From the NCBI GenBank assembly GCA_963759375.1, contig CAVWYY010000001.1, positions 496,001 through 560,000 on the forward strand: a stretch of 64,000 bases of DNA, written 5' to 3'. Under the pieces are notes generated by a model that saw only the letters and a list, made by a program, of their open reading frames with translations, was not told the DNA's origin and did not search any database. This document shows positions 55,551-64,000 of the stretch, piece by piece (position 1 is the first letter of the stretch; the number at the start of each line of letters is the position of its first letter). A program made the translations under genes and the position numbers. The DNA comes from DASSUW01 sp963759375. Its GTDB lineage: Bacteria; Actinomycetota; Thermoleophilia; Solirubrobacterales; Solirubrobacteraceae.

Positions 55551-58334
55551 CCCGTGGAGGAACTGGTTGACGCGCTGCGGCGCGAGCTCGCGGGCGAGGT
55601 GCGCGCCGATGCGTACACGCGCCATCTGTACGCGTCCGACGCGAGTATGTACGCCCGCGAGCCGCGTGTGGTGGCGTTCCCGCGGGGCGCCGACGACGTC
55701 GCCGCGGCGATCGCGCTCGCCGGCCGGTTCGACGTCCCGGTGGTCAGCCGCGGCGCGGGCACGAGCCTGACCGGCCAGACGATCGGCGCCGGGGCGGTGG
55801 TGCTCGACACCTCGCGCCACATGGATGCGATCGGCGAGATCGACACCGGGAACCGGCGCGTGCGCGTGGGCCCGGGCGTGGTGCAGGACGACCTCAACCG
55901 TGCGGCCGCGCCGCTCGGCCTCGGCTTCGGGCCGGACACCTCGACCTCGAACCGGGCCACGATCGGCGGGATGATCGGCAACAACTCGTCGGGCAGCCAC
56001 TCGATCGTCTACGGCACGACCGTCGACCACGTGCAGGAGCTCGACGTCGTGCTGGCCGACGGCTCGCGGGCCACGCTCGGGCGCGATGCCGGGCCGCCGC
56101 GGATCCGCGATGGACTGCGCGCGATCCTGCGCGACCACGCGGGCGCGATCGCCACCGGCTACCCCCAGCACTGGCGCCAGTCCGGCGGCTACCGGCTCGA
56201 CCGGCTGGCGCGCGACTTCGATCTGGCCAAGCTCGTCACGGGCAGCGAGGGCACGCTGGTGGCGATCACCGAGGCCACGGTCGGGCTCGTCGAGCTGCCG
56301 AAGGCGCGGCTGTTCGCGGTCGGCCACTTCGAGTCGATGCAGGACGCGATCGCCGCGACCGGCGCCGCGCTCGCGTTGCAGCCCGCCGCCGTCGAGCTGA
56401 TCGACCGCGCGATCCTCGAGCTCTCCCGCTCCAAGCTCGAGTACCGCTCGCTCGCCGACACGCTCGAGGGCGACCCGGGCGCGCTGCTGTTCGTCACGGT
56501 CTTCGCGGACTCCAAGGACGAGGCACGCGCGCAGCTCGACCGCCTCGAGTGGGACGCGTACCACACGATCGTGGCCGAGACGGCGGCCGAGCAGGCCGCG
56601 CTCACCAACGTCCGCAAGGCCGGCCTCGGCCTGCTGATGGCGGCCAGCGAGGGCTCGCGCCGGCCGCTCGCGTTCGTTGAGGACACCGCCGTGGCGCCCG
56701 AGCGGCTCAACGACTACGTCGCGCGCTTCAAGGCGATCCTCGACGCGCACGGCCTGACCGCCGGCTGGTACGGCCACGCATCGGTCGGCTGCCTCCATAT
56801 CCGCCCGTTCGTCGACCTCACGGAGCCCGGCGGGATCGCGACGATGGAGGCGGTCGCCACCGAGGTCATGGAGCTGGTGGCCGAGTTCGGCGGCGTGAAC
56901 TCGTCCGAGCACGGCGACGGCCGCGTGCGCAGCCGCTTCAACGAGCGCATCTTCGGTGACGACCTGTACGAGGCGATGCAGCGGACGAAGGAGCTGTTCG
57001 ACCCGCACAACCGCCTCAACCCGGGCGTGATGGTCGACCCGGTGGCGATCACCGCCGACCTGCGCGACCCGGCTCTGCCGCCGGCCGGCCCGATCGAGAC
57101 CCGGCTGTCGTTCGCCGAGCACGGCGGCATGCGCGGCGCGGCCGACCGCTGCCAGCGCATCGGCGCCTGCCGCAAGACCGGCACCGGCGTCATGTGCCCG
57201 TCCTACATGGCCACGCGCGAGGAGGAGCACGCCACGCGCGGCCGCGCCAACGCGCTGGTCAGGGCGCTCTCGCAGCCGGACCCGAAGGCGGCGCTCGGCG
57301 ACGAGCGGCTGCACGAGATCCTCGACCTGTGCCTCGAGTGCAAGGCGTGCAAGAGCGAGTGCCCGCTCAGCGTCGACATGGCGTCTCTGAAGGCCGAGTT
57401 CCTCTCGCACTACCAGGACGTCCACGGGGTACCGCTGCGCTCGAAGCTGTTCGGGTCGATCCGGCGGCTCAACCGCCTCGGCTCCGCGCTGGCGCCGGTG
57501 TCGAACTTCGCACCGCGGCGCCTGCTCGAGCGCGTGGCCGGGATCGACCGCCGCCGGCCGCTGCCGCGGTTCACCCGCAACACGCTCATCCGCTGGGACG
57601 AGCGGCGGGAGAAGGGCACCGGCCGCGAGGTCGTGTTCCTGGCCGACTCGTTCACCACGTTCACCGAGCCGGCGGTGGGCCGCGCGGCGATCGAGCTGCT
57701 CGAGGCGGCGGGCTACGCCGTGCGGCTCGAGTCGGCCGGCTGCTGCGGCCGCGCGAGCATCTCCAAGGGCATGCTCGACCAGGCGGGGGACATGGCCGCG
57801 GACATGACCGCGCGGCTCGCCCCGTACGCCGAGCGCGGCGTGCCGATCGTCGGCTGCGAGCCGTCATGCCTGCTCACCCTGCGCGAGGAGCATCTGGCGC
57901 TGCAGCCGGGCGACGAGCGCGCGCAGGCCGTGGCCGGCCACGCGCGGCTGGTCGAGGAGCTGCTCGTCGCAGCGGTCGACGCGGGCGATCTGCGGCTGAA
58001 GCCGTTGCCGCGGCGGATCGTGTTCCACGGCCACTGCCACCAGAAGGCGCTGGCCGGCACCCGCGCCACGGTGGAGCTCCTGCGTCGCATCCCTGACGCC
58101 GAGGTCGTCGAGCTCGACGCCGGCTGCTGCGGGATGGCCGGCTCGTTCGGGTTCGAACGCGAGCACTACGACCTGTCGTTGCAGATCGGCGAAACGCGAT
58201 TGTTTCCCGCGCTGCGCGGGGAGGACCCGAACACCCTGGTTGCAGCGACCGGGGTGTCGTGCCGGCAGCAGATCGCGCACGGGGTGGGTCGGGAGGCCCG
58301 TCACCCGGTGCAGATCGTGAGGGAGGCGCTGTAA
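55533..58334 (+). CDS. FAD- and Fe-S-containing 2-hydroxyacid dehydrogenase (GlcD/GlcF fusion)
   Basis: 933 residues. An FAD-binding-4 domain (PVVSRGAGTSLTGQTIGAG, GGMIGNNSSGSHSIVYG, LVTGSEGTLVAITEATV) and an FAD-oxidase C domain (GWYGHASVGCLHIRPFV) precede a two-cluster ferredoxin part (CRKTGTGVMCPSYMATRE, CLECKACKSECPLSVD) and CCG domains (ESAGCCGRASISKGM, HGHCHQKALAG, AGCCGMAGSFGFE). It oxidises glycolate, D-lactate or D-2-hydroxyglutarate and hands electrons to a respiratory chain. ATG 55533 overlaps the divergent aminotransferase start by 18 bp; GTG 55554 is an alternative. Confidence 0.93.
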   Translation: MRVDIHPVEELVDALRRELAGEVRADAYTRHLYASDASMYAREPRVVAFPRGADDVAAAIALAGRFDVPVVSRGAGTSLTGQTIGAGAVVLDTSRHMDAIGEIDTGNRRVRVGPGVVQDDLNRAAAPLGLGFGPDTSTSNRATIGGMIGNNSSGSHSIVYGTTVDHVQELDVVLADGSRATLGRDAGPPRIRDGLRAILRDHAGAIATGYPQHWRQSGGYRLDRLARDFDLAKLVTGSEGTLVAITEATVGLVELPKARLFAVGHFESMQDAIAATGAALALQPAAVELIDRAILELSRSKLEYRSLADTLEGDPGALLFVTVFADSKDEARAQLDRLEWDAYHTIVAETAAEQAALTNVRKAGLGLLMAASEGSRRPLAFVEDTAVAPERLNDYVARFKAILDAHGLTAGWYGHASVGCLHIRPFVDLTEPGGIATMEAVATEVMELVAEFGGVNSSEHGDGRVRSRFNERIFGDDLYEAMQRTKELFDPHNRLNPGVMVDPVAITADLRDPALPPAGPIETRLSFAEHGGMRGAADRCQRIGACRKTGTGVMCPSYMATREEEHATRGRANALVRALSQPDPKAALGDERLHEILDLCLECKACKSECPLSVDMASLKAEFLSHYQDVHGVPLRSKLFGSIRRLNRLGSALAPVSNFAPRRLLERVAGIDRRRPLPRFTRNTLIRWDERREKGTGREVVFLADSFTTFTEPAVGRAAIELLEAAGYAVRLESAGCCGRASISKGMLDQAGDMAADMTARLAPYAERGVPIVGCEPSCLLTLREEHLALQPGDERAQAVAGHARLVEELLVAAVDAGDLRLKPLPRRIVFHGHCHQKALAGTRATVELLRRIPDAEVVELDAGCCGMAGSFGFEREHYDLSLQIGETRLFPALRGEDPNTLVAATGVSCRQQIAHGVGREARHPVQIVREAL

Positions 58335-58355
58335 CAGACCTTGCAGGGGGGTCCG

Positions 58356-59669
58356 ATGTCCGACGAGCTCATCTCAATACTCATCCTCGTCGCGGTGTTC
58401 GCTGTCGCGACGCTGCTGCCCATCAACATGGGCGTGCTGGGGCTGGTGGCCGCCTTCGGGGTCGGCACCGCCATGGGGGTGTCGGAGGACGACATCTTCG
58501 CCGGGTTCCCCGGTGATCTCTTCATCATCCTCGTCGGCATCACCTACCTGTTCGCGATCGCGTCGAACAACGGGACGGTGGACTGGCTGGTTCATGCGGC
58601 GGTGAGAGCGGTGGGCGGCCGGACGGCCGCGATCCCGTGGGTGATGTTCCTGGTGACCGCGGTACTGACCGCCTCCGGCGCGGTGGTGCCCGGCGCAGTG
58701 GCGATCGTGGCACCGATCGCGCTCGGCTTCGCGGTGACCTACGGCATCAACCCGGTGCTCATGGGCCTGCTCGTGGTCAACGGCGCCAGCGCCGGCGGCT
58801 TCTCGCCGATCAGCGTGTTCGGCAGCATCGTCAACGGCGTCGTCGAGCGGGCCAACCTCGAGGAGAACGCGATGCTGCTGTTCGTCTCCTCGTTCGTCTT
58901 CAACCTCGGCCTGAGCGTCGTGGTGTTCCTGCTGTTCGGCGGTCGCGACCTGCTGCGCCGCCGCGTCGACACCGGCGATTCCTCAGGCCGTTTCGAGCGG
59001 TCGGAGGAGCGGGCGCGCACGCCGATCGCCGGCGGCTCGGCCGCGGCGACCACCGTCGGCGAGATGCCGACGCTGGACCGCGACAAGGCGCTCACGCTGG
59101 TCGGCATCGTCGTGCTGATCGTCGTCGCGCTGGCGTTCGACGTCGACGTCGGATTCGTCGCGCTGTCGATCGCCGCGGTGCTGTCGCTGATCATGCCCGC
59201 GGCGAGCAAGGACGCCGTGAACAAGATCGCCTGGCCGACCGTGCTGCTGATCTGCGGCGTGGTCACCTACGTGAGCCTGCTCGAGACGCTGGGGTCGATC
59301 GACTGGCTCGGCGAGCAGGTCGCGGGCATCGGCTCGGCGCTCTTCGCCGCGCTGCTGATCTGCTACGTCGGCGGCGCCGTGTCGGCGTTCGCGTCGACCA
59401 CCGGCATCCTCGGCGCGCTGATCCCGCTTGCCGTTCCGTTCCTGGAGACCGGGGCGATCGGTGCGGTGGCGCTGATCATCGCCCTGTCGATCTCGTCCTC
59501 GGTCGTGGACTCGAGCCCGTTCTCGACGAGCGGCGCGCTGGTGGTGGCGAACTCGCCCGCCGAGAAACGGGACTTCGTGTTCAGGCGGCTGATGCAGTGG
59601 GGGATGAGCATGGTCGTCATCGCCCCACTGCTCGCCTGGCTGATCTTCGTCGTGCCGGGGTGGCTCTAA
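58356..59669 (+). CDS. MatC-like dicarboxylate (malonate) transporter
   Basis: 437 residues, about 11-12 helices. The N-terminal MatC domain is clear: LISILILVAVFAVATLLPIN, MGVLGLVAAFGVGTAMG and GDLFIILVGITYLFAIASNN. The second half repeats the DASS-like layout (SAFASTTGILGALIPLAVP, SSSVVDSSPFSTSGALVVAN). A long loop at about 210-240 (SGRFERSEERARTPIAGG) separates the halves. ATG 58356 follows GCAGGGGGG. It is 21 bp after the dehydrogenase gene and may bring in its organic acid. The 3' end overlaps the flavoprotein gene by 4 bp. Confidence 0.9.
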   Translation: MSDELISILILVAVFAVATLLPINMGVLGLVAAFGVGTAMGVSEDDIFAGFPGDLFIILVGITYLFAIASNNGTVDWLVHAAVRAVGGRTAAIPWVMFLVTAVLTASGAVVPGAVAIVAPIALGFAVTYGINPVLMGLLVVNGASAGGFSPISVFGSIVNGVVERANLEENAMLLFVSSFVFNLGLSVVVFLLFGGRDLLRRRVDTGDSSGRFERSEERARTPIAGGSAAATTVGEMPTLDRDKALTLVGIVVLIVVALAFDVDVGFVALSIAAVLSLIMPAASKDAVNKIAWPTVLLICGVVTYVSLLETLGSIDWLGEQVAGIGSALFAALLICYVGGAVSAFASTTGILGALIPLAVPFLETGAIGAVALIIALSISSSVVDSSPFSTSGALVVANSPAEKRDFVFRRLMQWGMSMVVIAPLLAWLIFVVPGWL

Positions 59670-61705
59670 GGCAGGTCCTGAACCGCCCGGTAGGCCTCGT
59701 TGATCGCGCTGTGCGTGTAGGCGAACGCGCCGGAGTCGCTGTTGGCGATCGCCACGTTCTTGTAGGGCTTGCGGCCCTTCACCTGCGGCTGGTCCGCCAC
59801 CGGCCCGAACAGTGAGGGGTCGTAGGTCGACGTCAGCTCGTAGGCGTAGCCGTAGTTCCAGCGGTTGACCATGATCGAGTGGATGTCCCGCTCGGGGTCG
59901 AAGTCGCCGCCGGACTTGTTCAGCGTCCGGTCGAGCACGTCGACGATCGCCCGCTCGTAGTCGCGGAAGCTCATCTCGAGCAGGGTCCGCCGGCCCTCCT
60001 CGTACGACTCGAGCTGCGAGCGCGCCTTCAGGCTGCCCGGCGTACACGTGAGGCTGATCAGCGCCGGCTTGTCCGGGGTGTTCGGCGTCGGCCCGTAGAC
60101 GCTGCCGAAGCGCACTCCGGCCTGCAGGCTCGTCGAGTCCCAGAACAGGCTGTTGCCCCGCGGCGTGATGCTGGAGATCTTCGCGTCCGCGAACGCCTGC
60201 CAGTTGTTCAGGCCGACGCGGCAGTAGATGAGCGGCGCCTTGCGCGCGTAGTCGAGGTTCTTGATCTGGTTCTTCGGCAGCCCGTCGACCAGGCGGGCCG
60301 TCACGCGGTTCCAGCACGCCATCACCACGTGCTTCGCCCGCACGCGCTCGCCCTTGCGGCAGTCGCCGCCGGTCGGCACGTAGACGATCTCCGCCAGCTT
60401 GCTCCGACCGTGCGCCGGCTGGACGTCGACGACCGTGTGGTTGAGCCGGATGCGCACCTTGTGGTCGCGCCGGTCGAGCTCGCCGTAGTCCGCCTTGGCG
60501 ATCAGGATGTTCTCCTGGTTCGGGCGGGCGCCGTTGACGTCGCCGATCACCGACGGGATCAGCTTGCTCACGAGCAGCCGCAGGAGCGAGGTGTTGCCGT
60601 CCGGCCACGCGCGGGTGGGCCCGCCGTTCTCCTGCATGTCCTGCTGGGCCGTGCGGCCGATCCCCGGGAAGATCGTCGGCTCGAGGCCGAGGCCCGCGAA
60701 GCCGTCCTCCTCCAGCGCCCACATGTCGCCGGCCTGGGTGACGTGGATGCCGGCCGCGAACAGACCGTGGGAGTTGCGCTGGAACCAGCCCGTCGCCTGC
60801 TCGTTGAGCCCGACGTACTTCTTCAGGTACTGCTTGTAGGTGATCCGGGCGAGGATCGCCTTCTTCTCCTGGTCGGTCTTCGGGCCGTGCTTGAGCGCGA
60901 TCCAGTCGGTGTCCTCATCCTCGATCGCCCGGACGATCCCGGCCTGTGCCTCGGCCGAGTACGGCGTCGTCTTGAGGAACTCCGCGAGGCCGACGCTGCC
61001 GCTCGTATTCGGGACGATGTAGTCCTTGCCCCAGTCCTTGCGCGGGAACAGGTAGTTCTGGCGCAGGCCGTAGGAGGCCGGGATCCCCGGCCCGGTCGTG
61101 CTCGGGAACACGTTCGGCGTCACCCCGCAGAACGCGAGCATGTCCAGCGCGGGCTGGCCGTAGGAGCCGGGGATGTCGAGCAGGGATCCCGCCGGCCGGT
61201 TCCACGTGCCGATGCTGTCGAGGTTCACGGTGCCGCCGTTGCGCAGCAGCGTCGTGTCCCCGATGTGGAACTCGTTGCGGTGCGAGTGCCCGCCGAAGTC
61301 GGGCAGCGGATCGATCAGCAGGATCTTCGCGTTCGCGCCGAAGCGGTCCTGGTACCACTTGGCGGCGGCGAGGCCGCTGGCCCCGGCGCCGACCACGACC
61401 AGGTCGTACGTGTCGTCGACGTCGCGCACGTGCCGCGGATGGATGCCCGGGCCGCCCTTGGTGGAGTGCACGTCGCGCGGGTTCGGAAGCCCGTCGAACG
61501 CCATCGTGTCGCGGATCACCGCGTTGCGCTGGCCGACGACCCCGGTGTCGGTGGGCGGATAGGGCGTGTGCTGCTGGTGGTGCCGGGAGGCCGCGAGCGC
61601 GGCCTCGGCGCCGGTCAGGTGCGGAGCGGCTGCGGCGGCCGCCAGACCCGCAGCGGTGATCGCAACGCCGTCGAGGAAGTCGCGGCGCGTGATGTTGTCG
61701 GCCAT
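59666..61705 (-). CDS. Tat-exported FAD-dependent amine oxidase-like flavoprotein
   Basis: 679 residues from ATG 61705, preceded by GGAGAGGA. The start is a twin-arginine signal (NITRRDFLDGVAITAAGLAA). The Rossmann motif DLVVVGAGASGLAAAKWYQD opens the FAD domain; FGGHSHRNEFHIGDTTLLRN and the late VAIANSDSGAFAYTHSAINE place it with bacterial flavin monoamine oxidases. Exported with FAD folded inside. The substrate is unknown. It is divergent from FtsH with 52 bp between. Confidence 0.88.
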   Translation of the reverse strand: MADNITRRDFLDGVAITAAGLAAAAAAPHLTGAEAALAASRHHQQHTPYPPTDTGVVGQRNAVIRDTMAFDGLPNPRDVHSTKGGPGIHPRHVRDVDDTYDLVVVGAGASGLAAAKWYQDRFGANAKILLIDPLPDFGGHSHRNEFHIGDTTLLRNGGTVNLDSIGTWNRPAGSLLDIPGSYGQPALDMLAFCGVTPNVFPSTTGPGIPASYGLRQNYLFPRKDWGKDYIVPNTSGSVGLAEFLKTTPYSAEAQAGIVRAIEDEDTDWIALKHGPKTDQEKKAILARITYKQYLKKYVGLNEQATGWFQRNSHGLFAAGIHVTQAGDMWALEEDGFAGLGLEPTIFPGIGRTAQQDMQENGGPTRAWPDGNTSLLRLLVSKLIPSVIGDVNGARPNQENILIAKADYGELDRRDHKVRIRLNHTVVDVQPAHGRSKLAEIVYVPTGGDCRKGERVRAKHVVMACWNRVTARLVDGLPKNQIKNLDYARKAPLIYCRVGLNNWQAFADAKISSITPRGNSLFWDSTSLQAGVRFGSVYGPTPNTPDKPALISLTCTPGSLKARSQLESYEEGRRTLLEMSFRDYERAIVDVLDRTLNKSGGDFDPERDIHSIMVNRWNYGYAYELTSTYDPSLFGPVADQPQVKGRKPYKNVAIANSDSGAFAYTHSAINEAYRAVQDLP

Positions 61706-61757
61706 GTCCCATCCTCTCCGGCAAACGGTTGCCGAGTCAAGTTGCGACAATCTTCCG

Positions 61758-63695
61758 ATGGCCGACGAGTCGCCACACGAGAGACGTCCGCGCACGCCGC
61801 TCCCGCGCGGTGACGACAACAAGCCGAAGAGTTTCTGGCGGACGGTCGGCGGGCGCTTCTGGGTGCTCGTCGTCGTCCTGCTGGTGCTCAACTACCTGAG
61901 CGTCGCGATCTTCGCGCCCGGGCGCGAGAAGTCGGTGACGATCCCGTACAACCCGACGTTCCTCGAGCAGGTCGAGAAGGACAACGTCACCAAGATCTCG
62001 ACTAAGGGCGAGGCGGTCCAGGGCGAGTTCAAGAAGGCGGTCAAGTACCCGTCGGACGCCAAGGACGCGGCGCCGAACTTCGAGACGCAGATCCCGACGT
62101 TCGCGAACAACGACGCGCTGTCCAAAACGCTGCAGGACCACAACGTGCAGATCGAGGCCAAGCCGATCAACGAGGGCCGCGGCTTCCTGCTCAACCTGAT
62201 CCTCGGCTTCGGCCCGGTGATCCTGCTGGTCGCGCTGTTCGTGTGGATCTCGCGGCGCGCCGCCGGCGGGCAGATGAACGCGCTCGGCTCGTTCGGCCGC
62301 TCGCGCGCCCGGCGCATCGAGGGCGCGCAGACCAAGGTCACGTTCAAGGACGTCGCGGGGATCGACGAGTCCAAGGGTGAGCTCACCGAGGTCGTCGACT
62401 TCCTCAAGAACCCGGACCGCTACCGCAAGCTCGGCGGGCGCATCCCACGCGGCGTGCTGCTCGCCGGTCGCCCGGGCACCGGCAAGACGCTGCTCGCACG
62501 GGCCGTCGCCGGCGAGGCCGGGGTGCCGTTCTTCAGCGTGTCGGCGTCGGAGTTCGTCGAGGCGATCGTGGGCATCGGCGCCTCGCGCGTGCGCGACCTG
62601 TTCAAGCAGGCCAAGGAGTCCCAGCCGGCGATCGTCTTCATCGACGAGCTGGATGCGATCGGTCGTTCGCGCTCGTCGGGCGGGGCGGGCTTCGGCGGCA
62701 ACGACGAGCGCGAGCAGACGCTCAACCAGATCCTCACCGAGATGGACGGCTTCGAGTCCAGCGAGGCGGTGATCGTCGTTGCGGCGACCAACCGGCCGGA
62801 GGTGCTCGACGCCGCACTGTTGCGCCCCGGCCGCTTCGACCGCCGCGTCACGGTCCCGCCGCCCGACAAGGACGGCCGGCAGAAGATCCTCGCCGTGCAC
62901 ACGCGCTCGCTGCCGCTGGCGCCGGACGTGGATCTCGACCGACTCGCGTCGACGACGCCGGGCATGGTGGGCGCCGACCTGGCCAACCTCGCCAACGAGG
63001 CCGCGCTGCTGGCCGCCCGCCGCGGCCACGAGCAGGTCGCGGAGGCCGACTTCACGGACTCGCTGGAGAAGATCGTCCTCGGCGCGCCGCGTGGGCTCGT
63101 GCTCACCGACGCGGAGAAGCGCCGCACCGCCTACCACGAGTCCGGCCACGCGCTGGTCGGCATGCTCACGCCGGGCGCCGACCCGGTGCGCAAGGTTTCG
63201 ATCATCCCGCGCACCATGTCGCTGGGCGTGACGATCTCGGCGCCGGACGTGGAGCGCACCAACTACGACGAGGAGCACCTGCTGACGCGCATCCGCGTCG
63301 CGCTCGGCGGCCGCGTCGCCGAGGAGCTCGTCTACGACTCGATCAGCGCCGGCGCCGAGTCCGACATCCAGCAGCTGACGATGATCGCGCGGCAGATGGT
63401 CGGGCGGTGGGGGATGAGCCGGGCGATCGGCCCGATCGCGGTGATCCCCAGCGAGGCGCAGAACCCGCTGCTGCCGGGCGCGGCCGAGGTGTCCGAGAGC
63501 ACACGCAAGCTCGTGGACGACGAGGTGCGCCGGATCGTCGACGAGGCGCATGCCGCCGTCACGCAGCTGCTCGGCGAGCACCGCGACCGGCTCGACTCGC
63601 TCACCGAGGCGCTGCTCGCGGCGGAGACGCTGGACGAGGACGAGGCGTACGCGGCGGCCCGCGTGGACCGCGACCGGCCGCCCGTCACCGCATAA
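61758..63695 (+). CDS. ftsH: FtsH-family AAA+ zinc metalloprotease, variant pore loop
   Basis: 645 residues from ATG 61758. Two membrane helices (FWVLVVVLLVLNYLSVAIF and LLNLILGFGPVILLVALFVW) flank a periplasmic domain of about 120 residues. AAA module: Walker A AGRPGTGKTLLARA, Walker B AIVFIDELDAIGRSR, SRH ATNRPEVLDAALLRPGRF. The zinc site is HESGHALVG, with the third ligand in GAESDIQQL. The pore loop reads EFVEAIVGIGAS; the usual FVEMFVGVGAS has Phe where this has Ile. It degrades membrane proteins and may be an extra paralogue. No second FtsH gene is in the window. Confidence 0.95.
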   Translation: MADESPHERRPRTPLPRGDDNKPKSFWRTVGGRFWVLVVVLLVLNYLSVAIFAPGREKSVTIPYNPTFLEQVEKDNVTKISTKGEAVQGEFKKAVKYPSDAKDAAPNFETQIPTFANNDALSKTLQDHNVQIEAKPINEGRGFLLNLILGFGPVILLVALFVWISRRAAGGQMNALGSFGRSRARRIEGAQTKVTFKDVAGIDESKGELTEVVDFLKNPDRYRKLGGRIPRGVLLAGRPGTGKTLLARAVAGEAGVPFFSVSASEFVEAIVGIGASRVRDLFKQAKESQPAIVFIDELDAIGRSRSSGGAGFGGNDEREQTLNQILTEMDGFESSEAVIVVAATNRPEVLDAALLRPGRFDRRVTVPPPDKDGRQKILAVHTRSLPLAPDVDLDRLASTTPGMVGADLANLANEAALLAARRGHEQVAEADFTDSLEKIVLGAPRGLVLTDAEKRRTAYHESGHALVGMLTPGADPVRKVSIIPRTMSLGVTISAPDVERTNYDEEHLLTRIRVALGGRVAEELVYDSISAGAESDIQQLTMIARQMVGRWGMSRAIGPIAVIPSEAQNPLLPGAAEVSESTRKLVDDEVRRIVDEAHAAVTQLLGEHRDRLDSLTEALLAAETLDEDEAYAAARVDRDRPPVTA

Positions 63696-63721
63696 CGCAG
63701 GCTTATCGGCCTGTAGAAACG

Positions 63722-63736
63722 ATCATTTGAAATGAT
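63722..63736. promoter_or_regulatory. 15-bp AT-rich palindrome after ftsH
   Basis: ATCATTTGAAATGAT is a perfect palindrome around a central G. It lies in the 151-bp gap between ftsH and the epimerase gene, where no coding sequence is evident. The location at two converging 3' ends makes an operator less natural; it may be a hairpin or a binding site for a small downstream gene starting near 63732. Confidence 0.4.
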
Positions 63737-63846
63737 GGCGCTGGAGTCGCACCATGGAGGCATGTTCACTCCGGTCGACATCCCCCGCCAGATGCAGCGC
63801 TCCCTCCGAGGGTCGGGCCCCGAGGGCGCGCCGCTCCCCGTGAAGG

Positions 63847-64000
63847 TCAGCCGACGGCGCGGCCGCGTTGCACGCCCGTCTCGCCGCGCGCGAGTCGCTC
63901 AGCCGGCGCGGGCAGCAACCGCCCGTCCTCGCTGAGGTAGTCGCGCCACGACCGCGAGGGCGCGTAGCCGAGCAGGCGCCGCGCCTTCGCGATCGAGGTC
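63847..64000 (-). CDS. NAD-dependent epimerase/dehydratase, C-terminal end only
   Basis: The last 50 residues of a leftward gene that begins beyond the window. TSIAKARRLLGYAPSRSWRD and YLSEDGRLLPAPAERLARGE match the C-termini of extended-SDR sugar-nucleotide epimerases. The stop is at 63847-63849. The catalytic part is not visible, so substrate assignment is not possible. Confidence 0.7.
   Translation of the reverse strand, partial: TSIAKARRLLGYAPSRSWRDYLSEDGRLLPAPAERLARGETGVQRGRAVG

Noticed and set aside
63732..63935. Small plus-strand frame after ftsH (67 codons)
   Set aside because: Overlaps the epimerase C-terminus on the other strand, no ribosome site and basic low-complexity end.

Overview
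The window is GC-rich actinobacterial chromosome. High-GC codon usage, many GTG starts, many ATGA/GTGA/TGATG start-stop overlaps, a c-di-AMP-type leader before a cell-wall hydrolase, and secreted proteins ending in basic Lys/Arg-rich tails all fit the class Thermoleophilia (Solirubrobacter-like). That placement is inferred from gene style, not from a marker gene. No phage, IS element, CRISPR array or rRNA was seen; the only RNA gene is one tRNA-Gly.

Layout. 1-5.5 kb: the start of a glycogen phosphorylase gene and a large BTAD/AAA regulator broken by two frameshifts. 5.5-10.3 kb: two convergent zinc metalloproteases (M36, M43). 10.3-15.6 kb: an NfeD-slipin pair, small proteins, a PilZ protein, a winged-helix protein and a penicillin-binding protein, followed by a 152-bp palindromic element. 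15.8-21.7 kb: an amino-acid permease, then a leftward set of arginase-like, EEP-family, chorismate-lyase-like, DAHP synthase and MFS genes; the last three overlap and look like a small aromatic-acid production unit. 21.8-30.8 kb: secreted or redox proteins (CAP domain, CRP-TrxR fusion, AMIN-like), an amidase, a riboswitch-linked NlpC/P60 hydrolase and two M28 peptidases.

30.8-37.3 kb: an Lrp regulator divergent from a permease, then a shikimate/quinate catabolic operon (shikimate dehydrogenase, 3-dehydroshikimate dehydratase, and an Nramp-fold transporter without metal-binding residues) facing a TetR regulator across an 18-bp operator-like palindrome. 37.3-49.5 kb: an SDR, a CDF transporter (frameshifted), an HxlR regulator with hydrolase and metallo-beta-lactamase genes, a beta-propeller protein, a Drr-type ABC exporter, an RTX-like repeat protein without its own stop, a DASS transporter, an acylphosphatase-like/LigD-phosphoesterase fusion and the tRNA. 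49.7-58.3 kb: a two-component system, a GDSL remnant, a methyltransferase, and a leftward aminotransferase-CoA-transferase-crotonase operon divergent from a GlcD/GlcF-type dehydrogenase. 58.3-64 kb: a MatC-like transporter, a Tat-exported flavoprotein, an FtsH variant and the end of an epimerase gene.

A theme across the window is reading-frame breakage. The regulator (twice), M36 protease, shikimate dehydrogenase, CDF transporter, GDSL remnant and probably the winged-helix gene all need one surplus base removed to restore the frame, mostly in G/C runs. The uniform sign suggests assembly insertion errors at least as much as real pseudogenes.
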